The notes under the pieces were generated by a model. The model was not told where the DNA came from. It did no database searches and saw only the letters and a program-made list of their open reading frames with translations. Of a DNA stretch of 64,000 nt, positions 7,703-16,830 are shown in pieces (within the stretch, counting starts at the first letter, position 1; every line of letters begins with the position of its first letter). The translations under genes and the position numbers were made by a program. Source of the DNA: Jatrophihabitans endophyticus. Its GTDB lineage: Bacteria > Actinomycetota > Actinomycetes > Mycobacteriales > Jatrophihabitantaceae. The stretch lies in assembly GCF_900129455.1 (NCBI RefSeq), contig NZ_FQVU01000003.1, positions 186,001 to 250,000 on the forward strand, in the 5' to 3' direction.

Positions 7703-10096
7703 TCAGTGCGCGTAGCCCTTGGTGACCATGGGGCCGGTGACGAACTCGGTGATCGGGTCCGGCGGCGGCGCCGGCGGGTCGACGAGGTTCCAGATCAACT
7801 GCACCAGCGTGATGACGATGCCGATCGCGGCGACCACCAGGCCCGCCGGCCCGGCCCACGCGAAGCTCATCAGCTCCAGCCCGATCAGAACCACGGACGC
7901 GAGGGCGACGAAGGTGTTGAGCGACTCGAAGATGATGTTGCGGACGTCGCCGGACTTGATCGCGTCGGCCAGCGTGAACGCGGCCAGCACGAGTCCGACG
8001 ACCGCCATCGCCGGCCCGATGCGGCGGGCGAGGAACTCGGCGGAGTTCTCGCCGAAGATCGACACCATCGCCTTGCCGAACGGCCCTTCGGGGACGACCT
8101 TGCCGCCTTCCTGGAACCAGGTCGCGAACTGCTCGGCGAACGTGCGGAACGCGCCGCCCTCGCCGGCTCTCGCGAACCGCTGCAGGGCACGGCCGACGCC
8201 GATCGACATCAGCTTCTCGACGCCCTTGACGAGGATGGCGAGTGCCAGCACGCCGAGGTTGACCTCACTCACGACCTGCTTGGGCGTCTGCGGGCTCTTG
8301 GAGTCCTCGACGATGTTGTAGATGAGGAAGGCGGCCGATGCGCCGTAGAACGCGGTGCTGAGGACGCCGCCCAGCTTGCCGCGGGTGCTTAGGTCGCTCC
8401 ACGCGGTGAACTGCGCGCCGTCGAGGTGTTGGGCGATGGCCGCCTGCGCGCCGGGGTCGTTCGCGAGCTGTTGCAGCCGCTTCTTCGCGGCGTACGACGT
8501 GAGCCCGGCGGCGATCGCGTCGACGAGCAGGGTGATCTGGTCGGCGGTGGTGACGAGGGACTGCAGCAGTTCCTGGTTCTCCTTCGCGGCCTGCTGTTGG
8601 ATCTCGGTCATGATCGACGGGTCGACCTGGCCCTTGACCGCGTTCTCGATCATCGCCTCGAGGTACGGCTTGAGGTCGTCGGACCACGTGGAGCGCGAGA
8701 AGGCGACGCCGAGCAGCGCGGCGTACGCGATGCTGGTGAACCGCTCGCCGTAGTCGTGGTCGGGGGCGAGCACCTGCAGCTTGACGTACCACTCGTAGAT
8801 GCGTGTCTTCACGTTGTCGAACTGGCCGCTCGCCACCTGCAGCTGCCAGGTCAGCAGGTTGGCGTCATCGCTGAGCCAGTCGAAGTACCGGCTGGCCCAC
8901 CCCTCGGGGTCGTCCTCGAGGTAGCCCTGCATTTGCGGGACGCCGTCGCGGTAACCCTGGATGTACATGGCGTTGGTCGCGGTCTCGTACGCCGGCGCGG
9001 TCTTCGGGTCCTTGCCCAGCTGCTTCCACGCGGTCTCCATCGTGGACCCGTCCACCCGCTTCAGCAGATCGCTGTACTGCGGCCACGTCGCCAGGTTGTC
9101 GTAGAGCATCTGCCCCGTTCCGAGCACCGCGTTGTCGGTGAAGAAGGTCTTCGACGCGTCGACGACCTGCTGCGCGCCCGCCGGCAGGTCGTAGCGGTGA
9201 CCGTAGATGCCGTTCACCCACTGGTCGTCCAGGCAATTCGCCAGGCCCTTGTTGAAGTACTTGCCGCACGTGGTCTGCGCGTAGTCGACGGTCATCTGCT
9301 TGCCGTCGGGCGCGGTCACGATCTGGATCGAGGAGATGTTGTCCAGATCCTGCAGCGACAGCGTCGCGTCGGGAGCGCCCACCGTGGCGTCGGCCGGCGC
9401 GGCGGCGAGGGCGGATCGAAATGCCGTGGCGTGCTCGTCGGCGACGTGGTCGGCGATCTCGCCCGTCCAGTCGTACGTGGTCTCGTCGTCGCTGGTGTAG
9501 GTGCCGCCGAACGAGCGACTGCCCGACACCAGCAGGATCGCGAAGTGGTCCGAGTCGAACGGCGGGGTGACCTCCTGGGCCATCTCCAACCACGTCTCGC
9601 CCTTGGCGCGGTCCACCTTCGTCACGCGGGTGCGGTCGCTGATGTCCTGGTCGCCCAGCAGATAGGTGACCTTGAGTTCGCCCTCGACCCACTCGGTGTG
9701 GATCGAGAGGTCGTCCCACGACTCGAACGGGGCGTTCGGGTCGTCCTGGGGGCGCCGTCGGGTGCGGTAGGTGACGGTCAGCCCGGCGCCGCGGAACGCG
9801 CGGGGAGCAGCCGTGCCGCTCGCCATCGTCCCGACGAACGCGGTGCCGTCGGCCGTCATGTTCAACCGGGCACGGAAGGCCGGATCTCCCACCTTCCCGT
9901 GCAGCAGCAAGGCCTGCTGCGACTCGCGGACCACGCTGGTGTGGACACGCGCGTCGTCGTGCGCGACGAAGTCCGGGGACAGGAGCAACCGTCCGGCGGG
10001 CACCCACTGCGCGCCGTCGTACACCTCGGTGTCGAAGACGCGCCCGTGCAGCACTCGGACGTCGGCGAGCTCGTGGCGAACCGGAGTCATGGTCAT
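7703..10096 (-). CDS. Unknown 797-residue protein with hydrophobic C-terminal half
   Basis: I do not recognise a family. Residues 1-220 look beta-rich (alternating hydrophobic strands such as DVRVLHGRVFDTEVYDG) with no signal peptide. Residues 300-560 look helical and charged, with a likely amphipathic helix near DPSIMTEIQQQAAKENQELL. Hydrophobic helices follow at about 578-596, 611-633, 693-712, 726-744 and 748-771. The tail is proline-rich (DPPAPPPDPITEF). A start at 10096 is strongly supported by AGGAGG six bases upstream. It is first in a two-gene operon with the Hint-domain protein. The layout resembles proteins that insert into membranes after delivery, but that is inference. Confidence 0.75.
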   Translation of the reverse strand: MTMTPVRHELADVRVLHGRVFDTEVYDGAQWVPAGRLLLSPDFVAHDDARVHTSVVRESQQALLLHGKVGDPAFRARLNMTADGTAFVGTMASGTAAPRAFRGAGLTVTYRTRRRPQDDPNAPFESWDDLSIHTEWVEGELKVTYLLGDQDISDRTRVTKVDRAKGETWLEMAQEVTPPFDSDHFAILLVSGSRSFGGTYTSDDETTYDWTGEIADHVADEHATAFRSALAAAPADATVGAPDATLSLQDLDNISSIQIVTAPDGKQMTVDYAQTTCGKYFNKGLANCLDDQWVNGIYGHRYDLPAGAQQVVDASKTFFTDNAVLGTGQMLYDNLATWPQYSDLLKRVDGSTMETAWKQLGKDPKTAPAYETATNAMYIQGYRDGVPQMQGYLEDDPEGWASRYFDWLSDDANLLTWQLQVASGQFDNVKTRIYEWYVKLQVLAPDHDYGERFTSIAYAALLGVAFSRSTWSDDLKPYLEAMIENAVKGQVDPSIMTEIQQQAAKENQELLQSLVTTADQITLLVDAIAAGLTSYAAKKRLQQLANDPGAQAAIAQHLDGAQFTAWSDLSTRGKLGGVLSTAFYGASAAFLIYNIVEDSKSPQTPKQVVSEVNLGVLALAILVKGVEKLMSIGVGRALQRFARAGEGGAFRTFAEQFATWFQEGGKVVPEGPFGKAMVSIFGENSAEFLARRIGPAMAVVGLVLAAFTLADAIKSGDVRNIIFESLNTFVALASVVLIGLELMSFAWAGPAGLVVAAIGIVITLVQLIWNLVDPPAPPPDPITEFVTGPMVTKGYAH

Positions 10097-10175
10097 GATG
10101 GCCCTCCTGGGGTCGGCGGAAGGACGCGCGGACAGCACCGGATCGCGGCCGGCAGGATGCGCGTCGCGTGAGGAT

Positions 10176-10224
10176 GTAAAGGGAGAAACGGAGCGTAAGA
10201 GTCAAATACCGTGAGTGAGCTCAC
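10176..10224 (-). promoter_or_regulatory. Possible promoter and palindrome upstream of the Hint operon
   Basis: On the minus strand, TTGACT (10205-10200) and CTTTAC (10181-10176) are 18 bases apart, a plausible -35/-10 pair. A perfect ten-base palindrome GTGAGCTCAC lies just upstream at 10215-10224 and could be an operator. The 262-base gap 10097-10358 is visibly richer in A and T than its surroundings and holds no convincing gene. Confidence 0.35.
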
Positions 10225-10358
10225 GAGGAGCAAACATCACAACGCCGGCCATGTACAGCGATCTGACGAAATGCGCCAAGGATCTCCGGCAATTCGTCCT
10301 GGACGTACGAAGGCCGAACCGGCACGACGTCCAGCCGGCGGTCAGCGGCGTGCGGCGA

Positions 10359-11117
10359 TCAGCTGGCAGCGGCGGCGACGGCGCGCACCAGCTCGGTCGC
10401 CAGCTCGGCGCGGCAGATCAGCAGGTCCGGCAGGTACGGGTGCTCGCGGTTGTACTCGAGGGGACTGCCGTCGATGCGGGTCGCGTGCAGGCCGGCCGCG
10501 CGCACGACGCCGACCGGTGCGGCGGAGTCCCACTCCCACTGGCCGCCCGCGTGCAGGTAGGCCTCCGCCTCGCCGCGCAGGACGGCCATCGCCTTGGCCC
10601 CGGCCGAGCCCATCGGGACCAGGTCGGCACCGAGCGCGTCGGCGACCGGCTGTGCCCAGGCCGGCGGCCGGCTGTCGCTGACGAGGAAGCGCGGCCGGTC
10701 GGGCGCCGAGGACGACTCGGCGCGGGCGTGGTCGGAGGCGTACACGGCGTCGAGCGCGGGCTGCGCGACCGCGGCGTCGGTGATGCCGCGACCGCGGTGC
10801 CAGAGCGCCACGTGCACGGCCCAGTCCGGCCGGCCGGGCATGCCGTACTCCCGGGTGCCGTCGAGCGGGTCGACGATCCAGACCCGCTCGGCCCGGAGCC
10901 GCGCGGGGGAGTCCGCGGACTCCTCGGAGAGCACCGCGTCGTCGGGACGCCGGGCCGCCAGCTCGCGCAGCAGCAGCTCGTTGGCGTCGTGGTCGCCCCG
11001 CGCGCCGAGCTCCTTGCCGGTCAGTCCGCTGTCGGCCTGCAGCGCCAGCAGCAGGTCGCCGGCCCGGCCGGCGAGCTCCGCGGCCAACCGGGCGTCGGTG
11101 CTGGCCGGCTCAGTCAC
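10359..11117 (-). CDS. cysQ: 3'(2'),5'-bisphosphate nucleotidase (CysQ)
   Basis: Inositol-monophosphatase-fold phosphatase, 252 residues, predicted to hydrolyse PAP/PAPS formed during sulfate activation. The metal-binding motifs are clear: LSEESAD, VWIVDPLDGTREYG and, C-terminally, WEWDSAAPVGVV. The GTG start overlaps the cysNC stop by 8 bases (GTGACTGA), so the two are translationally coupled. Its place after cysD and cysNC supports a CysQ role over inositol phosphatase. Confidence 0.92.
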   Translation of the reverse strand: MTEPASTDARLAAELAGRAGDLLLALQADSGLTGKELGARGDHDANELLLRELAARRPDDAVLSEESADSPARLRAERVWIVDPLDGTREYGMPGRPDWAVHVALWHRGRGITDAAVAQPALDAVYASDHARAESSSAPDRPRFLVSDSRPPAWAQPVADALGADLVPMGSAGAKAMAVLRGEAEAYLHAGGQWEWDSAAPVGVVRAAGLHATRIDGSPLEYNREHPYLPDLLICRAELATELVRAVAAAAS

Positions 11118-12963
11118 TGATGCGCTCGATCAGGTCCAGGACGAGCGCGGCCTGGGCGGCGGCGTCGCCGTCCTCCGGCCGCAGCCGCAGGTGCGGCGAC
11201 TCGGGGGCCTCATAGGGATCGTCGACGCCGGTGAAGTGCGAGATCTCGCCCGCCCGCGCCTTGGCGTACATGCCCTTCGGGTCGCGCTGCTCGCACACCG
11301 ACAGCGGGGTGTCGACGAAGACCTCGACGAAGGGCAGGCCGCCCTCGGCGTGCGCGGCGCGGACCCGTTCGCGGTCGGCCGCGTAGGGGCTGACGAGCGA
11401 CACGACGGTGACGAGGCCGGCGTCGGCGAGCAGCCGGGCGACCTCGCCGGTCCGGCGGACGTTCTCGGCCCGGTCGGCGGCCGAGAAGCCGAGGTCGGCG
11501 TTGAGGCCGTGCCGCAGGTTGTCCCCGTCGAGCAGGTACGCCGGCCGGCCGGAGGCGACGAGGCGGCGCTCGACCTCGGCGGCGACGGTCGACTTGCCCG
11601 AGCCCGAGAGCCCGGTCAGCCAGACGGTGATGCCCTTGGTCGCGCGTTCGCCGCGCTGCACCGAGCCGCTGTGCCACACGACGTGCGACTCGCGCTGGGC
11701 GGGCCCGGTGATCATGCCGGCGGCGACGGTGTTGTTCGTGGCCTCGTCGACGAGGATGAAGCTGCCGGTCTCGCGGCTGCGCCGGTACGCGTCGAAGAGC
11801 AGCGGCTGCTGCGTGCGGAAGCGGATGCGACCGATCTCGTTGAGCTGCAGCGACTGCGCGGTCTCGTCGCGGTGCAGCGTGTTGACGTCCAGGCGGTAGT
11901 CCAGCTCGCGGACGACGCCGCGCGTCGAGCGGGTCGTGTGCTGGACGACGTAGCGGCCGCCGGCCTTGAGCTCGGTCTCGGCGGTCATCCAACTGACCAT
12001 CGCGTCGAGCTCCTGCCCGACGTGTGGCCGGTTGTGCGGCCGGCAGATGAGATCGCCGCGGGAGATGTCGATGTCGTCGGCGAGCTCCAGCGTGACGGCC
12101 TGGCCGGCCGACGCCTCGTCGAGCTTGCGTCCGCCCGGTGCCCACACGGCCGACACCGACGTCGTGAAGCCCGACGGCAGGACGGTGACCTCGTCCCCGG
12201 TACGGATGACGCCGCCGGCGATCGTCCCCGCGTAACCGCGGAAGTCGTGCAGTTCGGTGCCGGCCGTCTGCTGCGGCCGGATCACGTACTGCACCGGCAA
12301 CCGCACGTCGATGAGGTTGCGGTCGGAGTCGATGTGCACCTGTTCGAGATGGTGCAGCAGCGACGTCCCCTCGTACCAGGGCATGGCGTCGCTGCGCTGC
12401 ACGACGTTGTCGCCCGAGAGCGCCGACATCGGGATGAACGCGAGGTCGCTGATCTCCAGCTTGGTCGCGAACCGGCGGAACTCGCTGCGGATCTCCTCGA
12501 AGCGCTCCTGCGAGAAGTCGACGAGGTCCATCTTGTTGATGCACACGATCAGGTGCGGGATGCCGAGCAGGCTGGCCAGGAACGCGTGGCGGCGTGACTG
12601 CTCGAGCACGCCGTTACGGGCGTCGATGAGGATCATCGCGACGTCCGCCGTGGAGGCGCCGGTGACCATGTTGCGCGTGTACTGGATGTGGCCGGGGGTG
12701 TCGGCGATGATGAACTTGCGCCTGGGGGTCGCGAAGTAGCGGTACGCGACGTCGATCGTGATGCCCTGCTCGCGCTCGGCGCGCAGGCCGTCGGTCAGCA
12801 GCGCGAGGTCGGGCGCGGCCTGCCCGCGCGACTCGCTCGTCTTGGCGACGGCGGACAGCTGGTCCTCGAAGATGGCCTTGGAGTCGAAGAGCAGCCGCCC
12901 GATGAGGGTGGACTTGCCGTCGTCGACCGAGCCCGCGGTCGCCAGTCTCAGCAGCTCGGACAT
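11110..12963 (-). CDS. cysNC: Bifunctional sulfate adenylyltransferase subunit 1 / adenylylsulfate kinase
   Basis: 617 residues. The N-terminal two thirds is a CysN GTPase (P-loop GSVDDGKSTLIG at residues 11-22, DTPGH, NKMD) that drives APS formation with CysD. A C-terminal APS kinase domain begins near residue 440, with P-loop GLSGSGKSTVAAEVE around residue 453, the DGDNLRHGLN motif and the FVDTPLSVCEQRDPKG segment. The ATG follows the cysD TAG with no gap. The product hands APS directly to the kinase to give PAPS. Confidence 0.97.
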   Translation of the reverse strand: MSELLRLATAGSVDDGKSTLIGRLLFDSKAIFEDQLSAVAKTSESRGQAAPDLALLTDGLRAEREQGITIDVAYRYFATPRRKFIIADTPGHIQYTRNMVTGASTADVAMILIDARNGVLEQSRRHAFLASLLGIPHLIVCINKMDLVDFSQERFEEIRSEFRRFATKLEISDLAFIPMSALSGDNVVQRSDAMPWYEGTSLLHHLEQVHIDSDRNLIDVRLPVQYVIRPQQTAGTELHDFRGYAGTIAGGVIRTGDEVTVLPSGFTTSVSAVWAPGGRKLDEASAGQAVTLELADDIDISRGDLICRPHNRPHVGQELDAMVSWMTAETELKAGGRYVVQHTTRSTRGVVRELDYRLDVNTLHRDETAQSLQLNEIGRIRFRTQQPLLFDAYRRSRETGSFILVDEATNNTVAAGMITGPAQRESHVVWHSGSVQRGERATKGITVWLTGLSGSGKSTVAAEVERRLVASGRPAYLLDGDNLRHGLNADLGFSAADRAENVRRTGEVARLLADAGLVTVVSLVSPYAADRERVRAAHAEGGLPFVEVFVDTPLSVCEQRDPKGMYAKARAGEISHFTGVDDPYEAPESPHLRLRPEDGDAAAQAALVLDLIERISD

Positions 12964-13881
12964 CTAGAAGTACCCCTCCTTCTTGCGGTCCTCCATGCCG
13001 GCCTCGCTGATCCGGTCGTCGGCGCGGGTGGCACCCCGCTCCGTCAACCGCGCCGCGGCGACCTCGGCGACGACGTCCTGGGCCGACGCGGCCTCGGACT
13101 CGACGCAGCCGGTGCAGGTCGCGTCGCCGATGGTGCGGAAGCGCACCGTGGCCGTGAAGGGCTGTTCCGTGCCCTCGGGGCTGATGAACCGGTTGACCGC
13201 CAGCAGCATGCCGTCGCGCTCGACCACCTCACGGGTGTGCGCGTAGTACAGGTCGGGCAGGTCGATGCCCTCGGCCTCGATGTAGGACCAGATGTCGAGC
13301 TCGGTCCAGTTCGACAGCGGGAAGACCCGGATGTTCTCGCCCTTGCGGTGCCGGCCGTTGTACAGGTTCCACAGCTCGGGACGCTGGTTGCGCGGGTCCC
13401 ACTGGCCGAACTCGTCGCGGAAGCTGAAGACGCGCTCCTTGGCGCGGGCCTTCTCCTCGTCGCGGCGCGCGCCGCCGAACACGGCGCCGAACCGGTTCTC
13501 GTTGATGCCGCGCAGCAGCGTCACCGTCTGCAGCTTGTTGCGCGGGCCGAGCGGCCCGCCCTCCTCGACGACGCGGCCGGCGTCGATGTCGTCCTGCACC
13601 TTGGCCACGACGAGGCGCAGGCCGTACCGCTCGACGGTGCGGTCGCGGAACTCGATGACCTCGTCGAAGTTCTGGCCGGTGTCGACGTGCATGACCGGGA
13701 AGGGGACGGGCGCGGGCCAGAACGCCTTCACCGCGAGGTGCAGCATGACGACCGAGTCCTTGCCGCCGGAGAAGAGCAGCCCCGGCTTCTCGATGGTCGC
13801 GGCGACCTCGCGGAAGATGTGGACCGCCTCGGACTCGAGCCGGTCGAGGTGGGTCAGTTCGTACCCCACGGCGGAACTCAT
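12964..13881 (-). CDS. cysD: Sulfate adenylyltransferase subunit 2
   Basis: 305-residue PP-loop ATP pyrophosphatase that makes APS from sulfate and ATP with CysN. The PP-loop FSGGKDSVVMLHLA is at residues 37-50; PVMHVDTGQNFDEVIEFRD and the C-terminal RKKEGYF are family hallmarks. ATG at 13881 is preceded by AGGAGG nine bases upstream. It is the first gene of cysD-cysNC-cysQ. The 201 bases upstream, shared with the divergent CDF gene, hold no riboswitch or Cys-rich leader that I can see. Confidence 0.96.
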   Translation of the reverse strand: MSSAVGYELTHLDRLESEAVHIFREVAATIEKPGLLFSGGKDSVVMLHLAVKAFWPAPVPFPVMHVDTGQNFDEVIEFRDRTVERYGLRLVVAKVQDDIDAGRVVEEGGPLGPRNKLQTVTLLRGINENRFGAVFGGARRDEEKARAKERVFSFRDEFGQWDPRNQRPELWNLYNGRHRKGENIRVFPLSNWTELDIWSYIEAEGIDLPDLYYAHTREVVERDGMLLAVNRFISPEGTEQPFTATVRFRTIGDATCTGCVESEAASAQDVVAEVAAARLTERGATRADDRISEAGMEDRKKEGYF

Positions 13882-14082
13882 CGGCGGCGTCCTCCTGCGA
13901 CGGTCGGGCGGCAACGTTCGGATGCCGGTCGTACGGTTCCGTGGTCTCAATGCCCGGCGGCACGGCGATATTTCGTGTCGCGGGCTCCGGTCAGGGTATT
14001 GAACGTGCGTGTGAACGCGGCACGAGGACCGGCTCGGCCGACCCGCGGGTAACCGGACCGACCGCGCGGGCAGGCTGGATCG

Positions 14083-15108
14083 GTGACCGAAGCCCCCATC
14101 CATCATCCGGCATCGCCCGTCGCCCCGAGCGCCGGTGACAAGGGTGAGAGTTCGCTCACCGTGTTGCTCGCCCTCGCCGCGAACGCCGGTGTCGGCATCC
14201 TCAAGCTGATCGCCGGTCTCGTCAGCGGCTCCAGCGCGCTGCTGTCGGAGGCCGCGCACTCCGTCGGCGACTGCATCACCGAGATCATGCTGCTGGTGGC
14301 GCAGAAGCGCTCGGCCCGGCCGGCCGACCGCAGCCACCCCTTCGGCTACGGCAAGGAGCGCTACTTCTGGTCCCTGATCGCCGCCGTGGGCATCTTCGTC
14401 GCCGGCGCGATGTTCTCCTTCTATCAGGGCTACGAGACGATCGTCGGTCCCGAGGAGGACGCGAGCAAGCTCTGGATCAACTATCCGGTGCTGGCACTGG
14501 CCGCGATCCTCGAGGGCACCTCGCTGCGGCAGGCGGCGAAGCAGATGAAGAAGGAGACGAAGCGGCTGCGGCTGTCGCTCGCCGACTACGTCCGCACGCC
14601 CCGCGACCCCACCGTGAACAGCGTCCTGCTCGAGGACAGCGCGGCGATCCTCGGCCTGGCCGTGGCGGCCCTCGGCGTCGCGCTGCACCAGGTCACCGGC
14701 AACAAGGTCTTCGACGGTGTCGCCTCGATCGTCATCGGCCTGCTGCTGCTCACCGTGACGCTGACGCTCGCGCGGGCCTGCGAGACCCTGCTCGTCGGCA
14801 AGCAGGCCGACCGGCGCTTCGTGCGCGCGACGGAGGCGTGGCTCGAGGAGCAGCCCGAGGTCGTCGACGTCGTCGACCTGCTCACGATGATGACCGGCGT
14901 CGACAGCATCCTGCTCTGTGCCCGCGTCGACTTCGTCGACACGACGACCGGTGGCGAGCTCGAGGAGACGTGCGTCCGGCTCGACCGCGAGATGCGCGAG
15001 AAGTGGCCGTTCCTCGACGAGATCTTCATCCAGCCGGCGCCTCGCGGGGACGAGCTGCTGCGGCAGCGCGTCACGGAGCGCTACGGGCGGGCGCTCGCCG
15101 AGGAGTGA
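14083..15108 (+). CDS. Cation diffusion facilitator family metal exporter
   Basis: 341 residues with about six hydrophobic segments. CDF features include LSEAAHSVGDCITEIMLL in helix 2, SHPFGYGKERYFW in the following loop, and a second intramembrane site LLEDSAAILGLAVA where most CDF proteins have HxxxD. That ED version resembles the SLC30A9/ZnT9-like branch more than FieF, so the substrate is uncertain. A cytoplasmic C-terminal domain ends the protein. GTG start without a strong ribosome site; divergent from cysD. Confidence 0.85.
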   Translation: MTEAPIHHPASPVAPSAGDKGESSLTVLLALAANAGVGILKLIAGLVSGSSALLSEAAHSVGDCITEIMLLVAQKRSARPADRSHPFGYGKERYFWSLIAAVGIFVAGAMFSFYQGYETIVGPEEDASKLWINYPVLALAAILEGTSLRQAAKQMKKETKRLRLSLADYVRTPRDPTVNSVLLEDSAAILGLAVAALGVALHQVTGNKVFDGVASIVIGLLLLTVTLTLARACETLLVGKQADRRFVRATEAWLEEQPEVVDVVDLLTMMTGVDSILLCARVDFVDTTTGGELEETCVRLDREMREKWPFLDEIFIQPAPRGDELLRQRVTERYGRALAEE

Positions 15109-15151
15109 CGCCGTGCTGCCGGGTGTGGCCGAGGCCAGGCACCATGGTGAG

Positions 15152-16009
15152 GTGACCGCCGGTTTCGTCGAGCAGCCCGACCTCGACCCCGTGGCCGGAC
15201 CCGGCCTCGACGCGCTGCGCGAGCTGGTCTCGTCGGCAGGGGTGGCCGTCCTGTCGGGCGCCGGCCTGTCGACGGAGTCCGGGATCCCCGACTACCGCGG
15301 GCCGACCGGCGCACGGCGCACCTCGACGCCGATGACCTATCAGGAGTTCGTGGGCTCCGCGGCGGCCCGGCGGCGCTACTGGGGACGCAGCTACCTCGGC
15401 TGGACGCAGATTGCGACCGCACGGCCCAACGAGGGCCATCGCGCCGTCGCGCGGTTACAGCGGCAGGGTCGGCTCGCCGGCATCATCACCCAGAACGTCG
15501 ACGGCCTGCACCAGGCCGCGGGCGCGCACGACGTCGTCGAGCTGCACGGTGGCCTCGACCTCGTCGTCTGCCTCGCCTGCGGGCTGCGGGAACGTCGGAC
15601 GTCGCTCGGGGAGCGGCTCCGGGCGGCCAACCCCGGCTTCGGGGCCACCGTGACGCGGGTCAACCCCGACGGGGACGCCGATATCGACGACGCCGAGCTC
15701 GACGGGTTCGCGCTCGTGGGCTGCACGCGTTGCGACTCCGACCTCGTCAAGCCCGACGTCGTGTTCTTCGGCGAGAACGTCCCGAAGCCGCGGGTCGCCA
15801 CCTGCTACGACATCGTCGAGGGTGCCCGGTCGCTGCTCGTGCTCGGTTCGTCGCTGACGGTGATGTCCGGGCTGCGCTTCGTCCGACGGGCCGCCAAGCT
15901 GGGCATACCGGTCGCGATCGTGAACCAGGGCGAGACGCGCGGCGACCCGTTGGCCGACGTCAAGGTGGCGGCCCCGCTCGGCCGGGTGCTGGCCGCCCTC
16001 GCCGGATGA
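15152..16009 (+). CDS. Sir2-family NAD-dependent protein deacylase
   Basis: 285-residue sirtuin. NAD-binding motif GAGLSTESGIPDYRG is at residues 36-50; TQNVDGLH and the catalytic His in VELHGG follow. A four-Cys zinc site is split between CLACG and CTRCDSD with an unusually long spacer (about 50 residues, including DADIDDAEL). C-terminal GSSLTV contacts NAD. It deacylates lysines on cytoplasmic proteins. GTG at 15152 is preferred; GTG at 15125 is an in-frame alternative. Confidence 0.92.
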   Translation: MTAGFVEQPDLDPVAGPGLDALRELVSSAGVAVLSGAGLSTESGIPDYRGPTGARRTSTPMTYQEFVGSAAARRRYWGRSYLGWTQIATARPNEGHRAVARLQRQGRLAGIITQNVDGLHQAAGAHDVVELHGGLDLVVCLACGLRERRTSLGERLRAANPGFGATVTRVNPDGDADIDDAELDGFALVGCTRCDSDLVKPDVVFFGENVPKPRVATCYDIVEGARSLLVLGSSLTVMSGLRFVRRAAKLGIPVAIVNQGETRGDPLADVKVAAPLGRVLAALAG

Positions 16010-16054
16010 CGCAATCCGCTACGCCGCGGGGCGCGGCCCGGCTAGCCTGACCGG

Positions 16055-16705
16055 GTGCTCGTCGCCCTCGGCTCCTTCGCCCTCGCCGCCGCCGTCCTCG
16101 TGCTGCTGCCCGGGCCGGACACGCTGGTGATCATCCGCAGCATCGTCCGCGGCGGCCGCCGTCGCGGGGTGGCGACCGTGCTCGGCATCCAGACCGGTCT
16201 CGTGGTGTGGATCACCGCCGCCGTCCTCGGCCTCGCCGCGCTGCTGCGCGCGAGCGAGGTCGCCTACACCGCCCTGCGCATCGTCGGTGCCGCGTATCTC
16301 ATCTGGCTGGGGGTGCAGTCGTGGCGCTCCCGCGGTCGCGCCGTCGCCGATCCGGCCGTCGAGGGTGCCGCCGTCGAGGGTGCTGCCGGTGCCGCGGGGC
16401 GTCGCGCGCTCGCCGGCACGGGCTTCCGGGCCGGGCTGTTGAGCAACCTGTTCAACCCCAAGGTGGGCGTGTTCTTCGTGACGTTCCTGCCCGCGTTCGT
16501 CCCGGCGGGTTCGCCGGTGACGCCCACCCTGCTGCTGTTCGGCGCCGTCTTCGTGCTGCTCAACCTGGCCTACCAGCTACCGCTCGTACTCCTCGCCACC
16601 AAGGTCACCGAGCTCTTCTCGCGCGAGCGCGTCCGTCGCCGCATGGACGCCGTGGCGGGCGCCGTCCTCATCGGCTTCGGCGTCCGGCTCGCCACCGAGG
16701 GCTGA
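16055..16705 (+). CDS. LysE-family amino acid exporter
   Basis: 216-residue membrane protein with six predicted helices. The N-terminal LLPGPDTLVIIRSIVRGGRRRGVATVLGI region (shown here only by its PGPD core) is diagnostic of LysE/RhtB translocators, as is LLSNLFNPKVGVFFVTFLP in the middle. It has a linker of Ala/Gly/Glu repeats near residue 105. GTG start 45 bases after the sirtuin. The exported substrate cannot be deduced. Confidence 0.88.
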   Translation: MLVALGSFALAAAVLVLLPGPDTLVIIRSIVRGGRRRGVATVLGIQTGLVVWITAAVLGLAALLRASEVAYTALRIVGAAYLIWLGVQSWRSRGRAVADPAVEGAAVEGAAGAAGRRALAGTGFRAGLLSNLFNPKVGVFFVTFLPAFVPAGSPVTPTLLLFGAVFVLLNLAYQLPLVLLATKVTELFSRERVRRRMDAVAGAVLIGFGVRLATEG

Positions 16706-16726
16706 ATTTCACGCCAATCACATCTA

Positions 16727-16744
16727 CCACTGGCGTATCAGTGG
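16727..16744. promoter_or_regulatory. Small inverted repeat upstream of the DUF3145 gene
   Basis: CCACTG and CAGTGG form a six-pair dyad around GCGTAT in the 125-base A/T-richer gap before the DUF3145 gene. It could be an operator or, less likely, a weak terminator of the LysE gene. Function unknown. Confidence 0.3.
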
Positions 16745-16830
16745 GCACATACGACACAATGGATGTCGCGCAGCTCGCGTGAGACGGACCGCTGGGGAAG
16801 GCGTCGCCGTCGAGCAACGGGAGGTGTGCG

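Noticed and set aside
5630-8392. Very long plus-strand open frame opposite the Hint-domain gene
   Set aside because: Composition (Arg, Gly, Val, Asp, His) is that of an antisense shadow with no domain; the minus-strand proteins are coherent.
10211-10681. Plus-strand frames across the cysQ region
   Set aside because: Arg/Pro/Gly-rich translation typical of the antisense of a GC-rich gene; cysQ on the other strand has full motifs.
13882-14082. Riboswitch or Cys-rich leader peptide upstream of cysD
   Set aside because: The only short leader-like frame reads MPRSHARSIP, with no Cys, and no SAM-type core was found.
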